Shown: positions 9,574 to 21,645, numbered from the stretch's first letter. The stretch: DNA of 64,000 bases from Halicephalobus mephisto (GCA_009193035.1 SWDT01000032.1:62001-126000); one strand, 5' to 3'. Numbers and translations: made by a program. Notes: generated from the letters alone by a model not told the origin.

Positions 9574-9678
9574 ATGGAATCTTCAGAAGACTCAGAAAAT
9601 GAATGGACTACCCTGCTCTTAGAGCTCGAAAACGAAGCTTTTTTTCATTTACCACATCTATTCAAATTTAGATTTTAA
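9574..9678 (+). CDS. Short acidic open frame, possible transposase N-terminal relic
   Basis: Thirty-four codons begin MESSEDSENEW with leucine- and glutamate-rich continuation, then stop. The start resembles acidic N-termini of Harbinger-type transposases, but nothing recognisable follows. It may be noncoding; confidence is low. Confidence 0.2.
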   Translation: MESSEDSENEWTTLLLELENEAFFHLPHLFKFRF

Positions 9679-9679
9679 T

Positions 9680-11056
9680 TATCCAGTCAGTTTACTGTAT
9701 CATATTCCATCTTTAACTTCACTTTATATTATCACTTAACTTCATTGTGACATTAATAAACCAGAAATAGATGCTGTTATGGAATTTTTCCGACATGAAT
9801 TTCTACAATTTTTAGACATTTCCAGAATGTCATGTTTCAGATGTTAGTTTCATATTTATTCGAAATTCTAAGTTTCCAGAAGTTAATTTCTACAATGATA
9901 ACATTCAAAACCATGATAAGTAAGATAAATGTAGTAATACTTCTGTAGGCGTAAAGAACGGAGTTAAACCGGAACGGCCTAGACATAATGCCCAAAGCTC
10001 CGCCTAGTCAGCCGACGCCTGTGAAGTGAGACTAAAGTGTTAGAGAGTCAGTCTTTGGGAAAATCCAGCTTCAGATCGGTCCGAGTTTGACTTCAGTCAA
10101 ACGAGGACCTTTCCTCTCTTTATTCTATGTTTATGTTGAGATAAACAAGAGTAATTGCTAATAGTAGGAATCAACAGTTTTCCGCTTAATCAAGGAGCTC
10201 CCAAGATATCACAACATCTTATCGAACCCTCATTTTTACTACACTTCTTATTACCGATTAATTTTTGCATCTTTATTGCCTCAAACTTGGGGAATCAAAC
10301 CAAAGAAAGTGATAATTATAACAATCGCGGTAAAGCAAGATATAATACATAATACATTACGATTACTTAAAGCATTATAATCACGGTAAACACAAAACGC
10401 GAATCAGACACATTGATAGTGAAGTGTAGAGGTCCACTTGCCTCTTTTGTGTTGACGAATTATTTGTCGTTGTTGTCACTAATGAAACCTTCGATTGCGT
10501 TGACAAAAATGTAAAATATATTTATTATGATCCATCATGTTTGTTTTCTTTTTGTGAACTGCCTTAGTGAGATGCGTTTGTTATAACTCCATATAAGAGA
10601 AATCTTGTCGATCGAGTACTGAAAGGAGACAATAGTTACTTTATAGGTTCACAATATAATCTGATTTAAAATACGTTCACAACTAAACAGTTAACAAAGC
10701 ATAATCAACTGCTCAACATTGGTTACGATGCAAATGATGAAATTACTTGTTTAGCTATGTATTTATTTTATAGCTTTTAGCAAAGGATATAGAAGCACTA
10801 AAAGGCACAACTAGTAGAAAAAGTATTCGAAATAATCAAAGGATACGTTTCTAATAGAAAAACTATGTTAAATACAAATATGAAGGTTAAACTATGTATT
10901 CCTTTAAAATCGTCCAAGTTATCTGAAGCGCTAAATATTCTCATCAATATATTGAAGTTCAGAAAATTATTACACCATCAGGTAAATACGGTTGATTCCC
11001 TCTTAATTTTGATAGAGTATTACATTAGTTCATTAATAGGAAGACTGTTTTTAACA
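9680..11056. other. Intergenic region, no recognised gene
   Basis: Moderately AT-rich sequence lies downstream of the first chemoreceptor gene. A GC-richer patch at 9955-10115 includes the near-palindrome GTTTGACTTCAGTCAAAC and could be an old repeat or a structured RNA. I could not assign it. Confidence 0.4.
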
Positions 11057-12908
11057 TTACCAACTCTTTGAAGTAAGTACTGTGTTTTCTTTTTTTCCAA
11101 ATCCAAAAGCATGTTTGAAGCCTTTTCTGGCAACGCTGGAAATTAATACGAGGAAAATCAATCCACCGACACTACTTATGAAGGCAGAAGCATCTATGAT
11201 GAGAGATAGTAAATCGATAATTTCAAACGTATTTGTGTATATATATTTATACTTCATGGCAGCGTTGACCGTTTTCCAGAAGGAGATGAAAATTGTTTCG
11301 TAAAGTAATTGCTTTTCCACTTTCTCCTTACTAAAATCTGTGGATATATTAGTTGGAGATGTGGTGGATGAAACAAAATTAGAGTTATCTGTTAATTTGG
11401 CTTTACAAAAGCCTTTGATGGTTGGGATTAGGATGATAATCATGGAGCATATTCTTATGATCAATTTGTGAAGTTCAAAAATATCAATGATAATGTAATA
11501 GAACCTGTTGTTTAGACAGATTAACATAGTTGAGGTACTGGGGATGATGATTAGAAGATAGAAGGTTACTCCAACAGACCAGATCTGAAATCATTTACTA
11601 TTCATTGATAATGCATTCTTTATTATCGAGGTAATAAAATTACTGTAACTACTTGATCAACTTATTTTTACAAAACATTTTTGAATATAAAACACCGATA
11701 ACTTTTTCAGCATCAGAAATATTTCCGCTTCAGAGCACCTAAGTAATTTTATTTTTTCCCGTTCTTTGATTTTGATCAAAGCTGAATATATTTCAACTAC
11801 TTTTTATCCACTTAGTAGAGTGATTTATCTGAAGCCCTATATAAAATGATCATATAAAAACTAATCCAGATTTAAGTTCCATATTTCATTACTCGTTATT
11901 TCGTCCAAGAGCATTGACTGTCTTCTATTTATTCCCATATCGCACATTCAAAGTTCACAAACAATACTAAAGTTAAACTTCCTTGTATCTTTGATCCAAC
12001 TCATCCGTCGGTGCGTGCGTGGGTGCGAGTCTTCTGTTCCTAGGACCTTGGGATTCTTCTTATCATCTAGCTTGTTTTTGGTCAACCGGGCCTCTAATGA
12101 GAGATATGCAGAGGGCTTCGCTTCTTTAGCCCACAAGCAGCTTGCGGGTTAGGCTTCTAGCTGCCGGTATTGACTGCCTTACAAGATATATATCTATTTA
12201 CCTTTTACAAATTATAAAAAACAAAAAAATAACCACCAAATAATCATTATACCCGGTTGACGACTATCACAACAAAAATTATCCAGTGAATTTTTATCAT
12301 TTGCCGAAAAGATTTTTTGTTTTCCTTTAAGGAAAATTATTGTTTCGAAAAAGTCCTGCAAATTCAATGATACACAACTCTTAGAGTTCTCTTGTGGACT
12401 CAGTTGTCCAACTCACCTTATCATGCTTCAACGGCATCATGAAGGCGGTATATCTGTTGACAGCAATCGCTAAATGGCAGAACATATCACTCTCTTCAAT
12501 CACGGGGACAAATACGCTTGGAATAGCATAATAAAATTCCCACAATTCTTTTTCCCAATAGGTGGTTGCAATTTTGTAAAGCATGTACATGAGATCAGCG
12601 ACTATTGACATAGTTAACAAATAGAAAAAAGCATTCTGCAAAACGGTGAATTTCATACACCAGTTTCTAATCATAACGAAGAGATATACTATTTCAATTA
12701 AAACTCCAGTACACTGTACGAATTTAAAGTAGTGCGCACTGTCACTGACACTGTTGCTATCCGAATAATCTCCAATCCCAGTATAATCATTTTCATACCA
12801 AATGTAGTCATCTGTAGTCCCAGCGTAGATGTATTCAGGCCAAGTGTAGTTATCTGTAGTCCCAGCATAATAATAATCTCCAGTCCAAATGAAATAATCA
12901 TCATTCAT
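11057..12908 (-). CDS. Serpentine chemoreceptor (Srv/Srg-like), copy A
   Basis: Two exons, 12908-12417 and 11584-11057, joined in phase 0 encode 339 residues. Seven hydrophobic spans can be placed: three in exon 1, ending NRYTAFMMPLKHDK, and four in exon 2, beginning IWSVGVTF. The NRYTA(F/L)MMP.KH..IW block matches nematode Srv/Srg-superfamily receptors, putatively sensory-neuron GPCRs. The N-terminus is unusual: ~55 residues rich in Tyr and Asp with an imperfect internal repeat (AGTTDNYTW / AGTTDDYIW), absent from copies B and C. The 832 bp intron contains a SINE, so it is about twice as long as those of the other copies. It diverges clearly from B and C. Confidence 0.85.
11918..12168 (-). 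mobile_element. tRNA-derived SINE, minus-strand copy 2
   Basis: Closely similar to 3055-3345 over ~240 bp, from TTCTATTTATTCCCATATCG to CTTGCGGGTTAGGC. The B-box end is lost here. A GTGCGTGC duplication distinguishes this copy. It lies in the intron of chemoreceptor A, in the same orientation as the gene. Confidence 0.8.
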
Positions 12909-13067
12909 AGTTAAACTTCTGAGTAGAATTGATTACAGCAAGAACTAACAGTACTTCTGTCAAGGTCGTTAAAATGGAAAGCATAGGTTAGTTAGGTAGA
13001 TTCTAAAAGAGAAATGAAAATACGAACATTATTAATAATGTAATTTTGTTGTGTAACGACTCCAAAC

Positions 13068-13160
13068 TAAATGTCAAGGTGCTTGCATTTTATTACAATA
13101 GTTATTCAATTACAGACGTCGTCAAAAGGGGGCTAACTTTCTGATAAACAAAAATTAACT
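13068..13160. repeat. Dispersed direct repeat, copy 2
   Basis: Matches 9358-9480 except for a missing ~35 bp internal segment. It ends CTAACTTTCTGATAAACA. It lies upstream of chemoreceptor A. Confidence 0.85.
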
Positions 13161-13704
13161 TTTTATTAGAGCTTAAAGACTTTATTTCTTCGATATATTC
13201 TCTTTTTGCAAAAAAAATTTCTTATAAGTTCTTATTATCAATTGGATCATGTCACTAAAATCTGAAGACTATATATACACCATTTATTATATATCGAGCT
13301 CCCTTGACTTCAGATGAAGACCAATTTGATTCAACAAACACTTGAAAGAACTGTGAAATTTCTTTCCCATCAAAATTATGATTATAGTCTTACTGTATTA
13401 ACCACAGCTTGGCTCTCCATCTAAAAAGAAGCAAAGGAGAATTTAAGGCATTTTTAAAGCCGTAACTAGCTGGGCGGTGTTTCAATTCTGTGTAGCCAAT
13501 CAAATGGGTTGGACCGCTTTATAGTTACATCATTGTTGCAACTATGGAAACTAAGTTTAAAAATTAAATTATTCTGTAAATTTATTGATGTTACTGAAAA
13601 GTTAATAGTTACACAACTGGATAAATGCAGTTCATTCTCTAAATATTATACATTATGATGTTCATTTCTTTGATGAACATCGGTTTTTTGAATTCATTGA
13701 ATCG

Positions 13705-15045
13705 TTAAACAATATGTACGATTTTCCCGTTCTTTTGAATTGTGAACGCCTGTTTGAATCCATTTCTAACGACACTCGAGATGGACAGAAGCACAATCAG
13801 GCCACCGACATTCCCTATGAAAGTAGAAAAGTTCATAATTAATTTTTTTAGCTCCAAGTCAAATTCAGAAAATACTATGTATGGAGACGCGATATTGGGG
13901 AAAATGTTGACTGCCTTCCAGAAGCATACAAAAATTGTCTCATAGAGCAATTGATTTTCGACTTTTTGGTTTTTTGGATTTCTCAATGTACCGTTTGACA
14001 CTGTGGTGGATGAACCAATATTGGAGTCGTTGATTGATTTAGATTGACAAATTGTTTTGGTAGTTGGGATTACGATGAGAATCATGGAGCAAATTATCAA
14101 AATAAATGAATGAGATTCAAAAATCGTTCTGATAATAATGCCACTTTTTTCTATCAATTCGATATCCACCCATGTTAGTAGAATTGAGAGACAAATAATG
14201 ATGATCAGGAGGGAACAGGTCACCTTAGTAGACCAAATCTGAAACTACTCAATTGTAGAAAATCATCAAATATATTTTTTATCATAAAATTACTGGAATT
14301 ATTCCATCAATTTGTTTCTTAGTGTTTATGTTTAAAAAATATCATCCAACTATTTCAGCAATGTTAATGGATTTTTCAAAAAAATGTAAGTAGCTTTTTT
14401 AACTTCAATAGGAATTAAGTAAATTTGAGATGATTATATCAGTTTTACATATTAGCCTACATAAGTATTTGTAAATTTTAAAAGTACAGAAAAATGACTA
14501 AAAAATAATTTAATTTTAATAAAAGTGGAAAAAAATATTCAAACGTCGTGAAATGTAAAGTTAGTTAGTAATATTAAATTAATAAAGTTAATGTTTGTCC
14601 TTTAGAAATCTAATCAATTGATGAATATTTTCGCGATTGCAGAAACAATTATGAAACCCACCCTGTTATGTTTCATCGGCATCATCAAAGCGGTGTACCT
14701 GTTGACAGAAATGACAAAATGGGAAAACGTATCAACTGTGACAATAATGTTGAAAAGTATATATTCAGTTTTATGATAAAAATACTCTAATTGTTCCATC
14801 CAATAATAAGTCATAATCATATAAAGCATGTATATAAGGTTATTAACTGTCTTCAATGTTAATAAATAAAAGAAGGTACTCTTAAAGAGTGCAACTTTTA
14901 AACACCAATTTCTGATCATTACGAAAAGAAATATTATTTGAATCACAACTCCCATACACTGTATGATATTAAAACAGTGTGTAATTGTCTTGAGAGTAAC
15001 AATTGACGGATCTTCTGTAACTAAGGAATTATTTTCAGGAGACAT
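13705..15045 (-). CDS. Serpentine chemoreceptor (Srv/Srg-like), copy B
   Basis: Exons 15045-14662 and 14238-13705, phase 0, encode 305 residues. Exon 1 (128 codons) ends in NRYTALMMPMKHNR; exon 2 starts IWSTKVTC. Seven hydrophobic spans are visible, with a short glycosylatable N-terminus (NNS). The donor is GTGGGTTT. Exon 2 is about 92% identical in protein to that of copy C (15 differences in 177), while exon 1 is only about 70% identical, so the two exons have different histories. No inactivating change is seen. The ligand is unknown. Confidence 0.87.
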
Positions 15046-15049
15046 AGTT

Positions 15050-16770
15050 GAATTTAGAGAAAACTAAACAGTTAAGAGTAAGAGAGTTACTGTTGTAGCT
15101 CATGAAATAGAATTTGGTAGTTAATTTGACAAATTTTTAAGAAATCAAAGGGGAGAATAAATATGATTTAGAGTAATATTTCATTTCTTACAGCTGGAAA
15201 GCTTGTTAGAACATTATTGCATTATATAGGAAAAAATATAACTTTTGTTCCAAGAACAAATGTAACCTATCATCATTGTAGGCAATTTTTGCAGGAGTTA
15301 TTAACTTGATGGAAATTTAATACAATTACTACAAATTTCGTAAATATTCAGCATTTGCAACAGAATTTGTAATATACTTATTATAAAAGATTATAATCCT
15401 TTGTAAAAGTTCCACTTAGCGTCATATAAAAGTCACAGGACCTCCCATGACGTATTTATTACATTTTGTACCACTCGAAAGCTATAATTTGTCCATGTGT
15501 ATCGTTTATGTAAAAAGCCAAGACAAATATCAGAGATAGTAAGACAGTTGACTTCAGCCCAATAAACTAACAATACAGTAGTAAATGCAACAAGTTTTTT
15601 GATTGATTTACATGTTCGGTTTCTGGAGTATATCGAAAAATTTAATCATAATGTAGAAAAGACATTTCAAACGTTCGAAAAGTGGTATGACCGTTAATTA
15701 TGGATATTGAAAGAAGGGGCTAAGCAGTTATTAGAAGAGCTTAAAACATGCCTAAAAGAATATCACAGTCAGTGATACGATGTATCATCTCAAGTATGTG
15801 TCATAACAACACAGTTGAACAGTAGAATTATTCAATATTGGTCTAGATATGTCGTGGACCCTGACATAGTCTACGCAGTTCTACTCGCTAGACCAGAAGA
15901 GTAATCTTTCCTATTTGTTCTAGTAAAGCAAGGTTACAGTATATTGTAAATAGCCTAAACCTAGGAAGAGGCATTAGAATAATATGGGAAATAAACATAA
16001 ATAATATAAGAAAAACTTAAATAGCAATAACTTCTGTCACACGGTGATAGAGGGATTTGGTGACTTTCTTAAATACTGGGAGTTTGAACCTCACTTGATT
16101 CGTCTTCAAGAACAAATAAACTTTTATCAATCTCGAGGAATCTCGTATCGGAACCAGATTCACGTTCCTCGATAAAATAACCTAAAAATTCACATTAGTG
16201 ACGACACCGTGAAATAGTTCAATGGTAAGAAAATTTCTCCTTTGTCTTAGCTTGCACGTTCTCCAAACTTGAATACAACAAGTCTCCGGGGTATTGTGCT
16301 ACGGTATCTACTTCCGAATAAACACCAATATAACAATTCATACGAGTTGAGAAAGATTACCATAAGGTAATAGAAGAACGTGCTTCAAGAGATAATAGAA
16401 AATCTAGTTAGTTCAAAGAAAGGCATATTATTTGAAGTGAGCACGAAAAAAGGATGTAAAATCCGTTATTAATTGTTCTCCTTTTTTGGAAATAACAAGA
16501 AAAATAATAATAGAATATATTTATGTCACGGTACCTAGGAGTAAGTTTCGGAATTTATAAGATTTCTCGGCTTTTACGAAAAAACTTTTCTGATTTCTTT
16601 TGTCTTATTAATAACTAATATTACGGTAACCATTTATTCAGATACTCAGCTCATATATATAAGTCGTAATGGAATGTATTTATGTCGAAAACTTTAATTA
16701 GTTTTCTCCTATATTACATACAATATGATATTTATTTAGCGAACATCGGTTTTTTGATTTCATTGAATTG
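15050..16770. other. Intergenic region with tRNA-like relics
   Basis: Between chemoreceptors B and C there is no coding frame of note. At 16035-16110 the words GGTGATAGAGGGATTTGG and GGGAGTTTGAACCTC resemble worn pol III boxes. Near 16208 AATAGTTCAATGGTAAGA resembles a tRNA A-box. Both are probably SINE relics. Confidence 0.35.
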
Positions 16771-18048
16771 TTAAACAATATGTACGATTTTCCCGTTCTT
16801 TTGAATTGTGAACGCCTGTTTGAATCCATTTCTAACGACACTCGAGATGGACAGAAGCACAATCAGGCCACCGACATTCCCTATGAAAGTAGAAAAGTCC
16901 ATAATCAGATTTAGTAGCTCCAAGTCAAATTCAGAAAATACTATGTATGGATTCGCAATATTGAGGAAAATGTTGACTGCCTTCCAAAAGCCTACAAAGA
17001 TTGTTTCGTAGAGCAATTGGTTTTCGACTTTTTGTTTTTTCGGATTTCTCAATGTACCGTTTGACACTGTGGTGGATGAAGCAATATTGGAGTCGTTGAT
17101 CGATTTAGATTGACAAATTGTTTTGGTAGTTGGGATTACGATGAGAATCATGGAGCAAATTATTAAAATAAACGAGTGAGATTCAAAAATCGTTGTGGTA
17201 ATAGTGTCACTGGTTTCTATTAATTCGATATCCACCCACGTTAATAGAATTGAAAGACAAGGGATGATGACCAAGAGGGAACAGGTCACCTTAGTAGACC
17301 AAATCTGAAACTACTCAATTGTAGAAAATTGTCAAATAACTTTTGTCAGAGAATATTCCAGATGTTAATTTCCTTATTTTCTCTGATTTCTCTATTATAC
17401 ACATCTCTATTTAATTTTTAAAGTTTGGATATAATAAATGTACAATAATCCAGGAAAACGGAAACAACGACTAATGATATAACTCATTTGGATATCTCTA
17501 TAGTAAAATCGATGAATTTTTGCAAGTATACATGGCATTCATCGATGATTTTTTCCTTTGAAGAAATTGATTTATTTCCTTCAAAAACTCCCAAGAATCC
17601 GAACATATACCATTTTAAAGTATTTTTACAGAAACAATTATGAACCCACCCTGTTGTGCTTCACCGGCATCATCAAGGCGGTATATCTGTTGACAGAAAT
17701 AGCAAAATGGGAAAACGTATCAACTGCGACAACGAAGGAGAAAAGTATATATTTAGTTTCATAATAAAAATACTCTAAATTTTCCATCCAATAATAAGTC
17801 ACAACCACATAAAGCATATATATAAGATTATTGACTATCTTCAATGTTAATAAATAAAAGAAAGTACTGTTGAAGAGCGTAATTTTCAAATACCAGTTTC
17901 TGACTATGACGAAAAGAAATATTATTTCAACCACAATTCCTATACATTGGAGAATGTTAAAATAGAATGTAATTGTTATGACAGCATGAAGCGATGGATC
18001 TTCCGTAATAGAAAAATTACTTTCGTCAGACATATTTGACTTCAACAA
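16771..18048 (-). CDS. Serpentine chemoreceptor (Srv/Srg-like), copy C
   Basis: Exons 18048-17650 and 17304-16771, phase 0, encode 310 residues; a second in-frame ATG lies five codons on and aligns with the copy B start. Exon 1 ends NRYTALMMPVKHNR and exon 2 begins IWSTKVTCSLLV. Seven hydrophobic spans and the family motif are intact. Intron ~345 bp with donor GTGGGTTC. It is a tandem duplicate of copy B with the same orientation and exon structure; sequence around the exon 2 end is also nearly identical (GAACATCGGTTTTTTGA downstream of both). Confidence 0.87.
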
Positions 18049-18540
18049 AGTACTAAACAGTTATTACTAATCGGACCACTGCTATAATTGGCAATATGGC
18101 ACTCAACAATTAATTTAACATGTTTTAAGAAGTTAAAGAGTAAAGTAAATCAAATTAAAAATTATTTTTTATTTTTTAAAAGTGAAAAGTTCATTAGACA
18201 GGTTATTGAATTACAGCTGATTCTCAATATAACGTAATTGAAGAGACCAAAAAAAATTACATTAAATCGAGAGTTGATTTACATTATTTTAAAAGAAATT
18301 TTGTCAGAACCAAAAAAATTACGTTAAATCAAGAGTTGAGTGTATATATAAAATATCGTAAATTTTGCTCCAGTAACAAATGAAATTAATCACTACGGTA
18401 GACAGTTTTTGAAAATATTGTGAATTTGATAGAAATTAAATACAATCGTTGCAAGTTTTGTGGGTATTTAGTACTTGTGACAAAATGTGTAACATGCTTA
18501 TTATGAAAAAACTGTGGCATTTTATAAAGACTTTACTGAG

Positions 18541-18757
18541 TGCTATGTCGGAAAACTAGATCTGGCCTCATCTAGTCCGAAACTAATATGGAAGGAAAAA
18601 TGTCTCTCGGCAGGCATCGTCTTGCTATCCGGGCAAGTGCTTTTCCTCTTAAGCTACAAGAGCGACCTTTTCCAATTCCATTCATGGAAGCAGAATCGTT
18701 TCTCCTGAACGATCGCTCCTTTCTCGCTACGCTTAACGTCGCGACACTCCCGCCAGC
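18541..18757 (-). mobile_element. tRNA-derived repeat, copy 1, B-box deleted
   Basis: Nearly identical to 18828-19036, from ATGTCGGAAAACTAGATC to CTTAACGTCGCGACA. It lacks the 11 bp GAACCCGTATC that forms the B-box in copy 2. Without it, pol III transcription should be lost. The copies are direct tandem neighbours. Confidence 0.8.
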
Positions 18758-18827
18758 ACAAAGTGTCTAGCGATAGCGAGGGCCATTAACGATTAACGGG
18801 ACAACTTTCCCGGTCGTTGCACCATGT

Positions 18828-19036
18828 CGGAAAACTAGATCTGGCCTCATCTAATCCGAAATTAATATGGAAGAAAAAACGTCTCTCCGCAGGCATCGAA
18901 CCCGTATCGTCTTGCTATCCGGGCAAGTGATTTTCCTCTTAAGCTACAAGAGCGACCTTTTCCAATTCCATTCATGGAAGCAGAATCGTTTCTCCTGAAC
19001 GATCGTTCCTTTCTCGCTACGCTTAACGTCGCGACA
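18828..19036 (-). mobile_element. tRNA-derived SINE-like repeat, copy 2, with intact pol III boxes
   Basis: Read on the minus strand, 18953-18882 holds an A-box-like TAGCTTAAGAGG, a perfect anticodon stem-loop (CTTGC, loop CCGGATA, GCAAG) and the B-box GGGTTCGATGCC. The loop would give anticodon GGA (Ser), but position 33 is C instead of T and the acceptor stem pairs poorly. This is a tRNA-derived repeat, not a functional tRNA. Confidence 0.65.
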
Positions 19037-20232
19037 TGCTACATAAAATTATGGAATCTGCTGTCGATGAAATCGTCATGGAGATTGTCAAGCCGAAGTT
19101 TTAAACATTTATATCTTCGTTATCAAAAGTTGTATTAACAGTAAATTGCTGATATTTTACAATACCTACACACAAAAAAGCACAACTGTTAGTGGAATAA
19201 GAAATGGAAATTATCACTATTACTTGTAATTTTCGTCACAAATACCGAATATTTATGAAAAATGTGACTATTGTGTTCATTTTTGTCACATTTCGCAATT
19301 TCTACCAGATCAAAATTTACGCTTTTCTGAATGTGTGTGGTGAAAACATAAAGATGGGTGTTGGTGACGTTTTGACACCTTGGAGCTCCGTGATCATGTG
19401 GAAAACTGTAAGATTCTGCTGTATAGTGATCCCGAAGTATGTTTATTTTAATATAATTATAAAACAAAAAAAGGTCTTTGTTTGATAGAAATCAAATTTA
19501 GACCAATTTGAAAAATGATTTTTCCTCAAAAACTGACTCTGTTTAGTACTTTGTTTTCACTTTTCAAGTCTTGGCTAATTGGATGGAGATTTATATGCTG
19601 TTCTAAAACTATTGACGGTTTAATTCCGTCTTTTATGGCTGCAGACGTGTTTTATGCCACGTCAGCTTAACTCAGGTAGTAAATCCGCCTTGGCTTCTTT
19701 CGAAATTTCATTTGTTTCAACTTGAAAACATTTATTGCAATTTGTAATTACTATAAAATTGAAAATAATAGTTATTGTTACTTGTGACTTTTAACTTCAA
19801 CATTTTTGTTGAAAAAAAAATTAATTTTTGAACAATATTGAAATCGTCTATAGTTTCGAAATTTTCCGAAGATGAAAATTTTTTGAAAAATTTTAAGTAA
19901 ACGTAGCTTGAGATCTCGAAAAATTTACAGTACTTTATTATAGAATTTTGACCCTTCGATGAAGTCTGTAACCTTCCCCAGAAACTTTTTAGCATGGAAA
20001 ACTCTCTTGACATAATCTATTGTTAGAACAGACTGAACTTTGTTTTTATCTGTGAAATTCCTGATGAACTGAGCTCCTTTCTTGATTGTTGCATGAATCA
20101 AGTCTCAATCCCACGATTGTTCTAGTTTAGAAGATTTCGCGATCTTTACTAGATAGAATCGTTCTTGAAAATGTGATAAAACATTAATAAAGAAACGATC
20201 CTCTTTCTTCCAGTAGTCTTGTTTTTGATATG

Positions 20233-20319
20233 GGAGCTTGTTTAAAATATGTAAAACTTACATGGTGCTTTTCTAAGACCCCCTCTTCCTGTAAGTCTTA
20301 CATATTTTAGACAAGCTCC
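20233..20319. mobile_element. Hairpin MITE, copy 1
   Basis: Arms GGAGCTTGTTTAAAATATG... and its near-exact inverse (ending ATATTTTAGACAAGCTCC) pair over ~29 bp around a ~29 nt loop. Same family as 20362-20450. It is inserted in the Argonaute pseudogene. Confidence 0.85.
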
Positions 20320-20361
20320 ATTATAGGAAATTAAAATGATTTTTTTACGAAATTCCCCTAA

Positions 20362-20450
20362 GGGAGCTTGTTTAAAATATGTAAAACTTACATGGTGCTT
20401 TTCTAGGATCCCCTCTTCCTGTAAGTCTTACATATTTTAGGCAAGCTCCC
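20362..20450. mobile_element. Hairpin MITE, copy 2, with TAA target duplication
   Basis: Same arms as copy 1, extended by one G/C pair (GGGAGC / GCTCCC) and flanked by TAA on both sides (20359-20361 and 20451-20453). A 3 bp TAA duplication fits a Tourist/Harbinger-type MITE. Only 42 bp separate the two copies. Confidence 0.85.
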
Positions 20451-20665
20451 TAATGAGAAAAGTTACTGATTTTTATCATGGGTGTTTTGGTGTTTGGGAT
20501 GATGTCAACTTGCAATTTGCCTGTTCCGTAGAAGGCTCCAGAAACTGAATCCGGAAGGTCCTGTTCGAGAAAGGAGCACTTGAACGGTTCCTTGAGTGCC
20601 TCCCTCGTCCACAGGGTCTCCATCCCGTCATAAACTAATTCAACGTTTTTTAATTCCAGAAAATC

Positions 20666-21645
20666 TTTCCATATCAGTCACCTGATGATAAAGTTGATTT
20701 TTTCTCTTTCGAAATATGAATTTCATCATTTGTTTTTCATTTTCAAAATTCTTTCATCTACCGTAACTGAAAAGACTTTTGAAAAAAGTTTACAATTTTG
20801 TTCGAAATTATTGTGGATAAAATTAATCCAAAAGCAATTTTTAAAATTTTTTAATTTACGAATTATTTTTAAAAAATTTAAAAACTTCGAGAAAATTCCA
20901 AAAATTCGTATCTAAACAAATTTTTAAAATATTTATTTTTAACTTTTTAAAGAAAATTTTTTTCATGTCATCACTCCATATTTGATCAGTTTCTCAATCC
21001 GACTCAGCTGTTTGTCCAAAAAACCATCAAAAATTTCGTCATAATCTAAACTTTTTATTTTTCAAAGATTTTATTTTTTTTTAATTTTTATTTTTCAAAA
21101 ATTTTAATTTCTTTTAATTTTAAATTTTAAATTTTCAAAAATTTCAATTTTTTAAATTTAAATTTTTAAATTTTTAAAGATTTTTATTTTTTTTTAATTT
21201 TTAAAGATTTTTACAAATTACAGTAACCCATGACATCTCTATCTCAAAGAAAATAAAAAATTTTAAATTTTTTGAAATTTTGCTTTCACTAATTGCCTCA
21301 GGCGATCAGAATTTGACACAAATAATTTTATTGTGGAAAAATTAATTGCGTAAATTTTGATAAAAATATCTCCAATTTAATATTTGCATAATTTCATAAA
21401 AATGTTTATTTTGATTTTTTTAATAAAACTTTTTTAAAAATAATTTTTTAAATTTTATTAAAAAATTTTTTATATTTAAACAAATATAATTTCATAATCG
21501 TTGATGTTATTTTTATTTATACTAATCTTTCGAAAAAATTCCATGGAATTTTCGAGAACTTTCTGAACTTTTTATTTCATTTTTCCAAACTCCACCCTAA
21601 GTGTTCGTCATATATAAACTCATCATTTTTTCATTTTTAAATAAA
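20666..21645. other. AT-rich spacer
   Basis: Low-complexity A/T sequence between the Argonaute pseudogene and the Harbinger-related MITE. I see no gene. Confidence 0.5.

Larger units (their letters stand above)
19730..20665 (-). pseudogene. Argonaute-like pseudogene, inverted relative to the intact Argonaute
   Basis: On the minus strand 20663-20197 is nearly identical to exon 3 of the intact gene (23172-23425), including GGAGACCCTGTGGACGAGG, but is interrupted by two hairpin MITEs (20233-20450). Beyond 20197 similarity drops abruptly to protein level: KKGAQFI, LTIDYVKRVFHAKKF and DFIEG align with KKGVQFI, LSLDSVKKVFYPADK and DFIED of the intact protein, with stops (for example after SWD). 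It is therefore a decayed paralogue whose 5' part is a recent copy or a gene conversion tract. The rest of the protein is missing. Confidence 0.8.

Noticed and set aside
18882..18953. Functional tRNA-Ser(GGA)
   Set aside because: The anticodon arm and B-box are present, but C33, a weak acceptor stem and a tandem repeated context indicate a tRNA-derived repeat.
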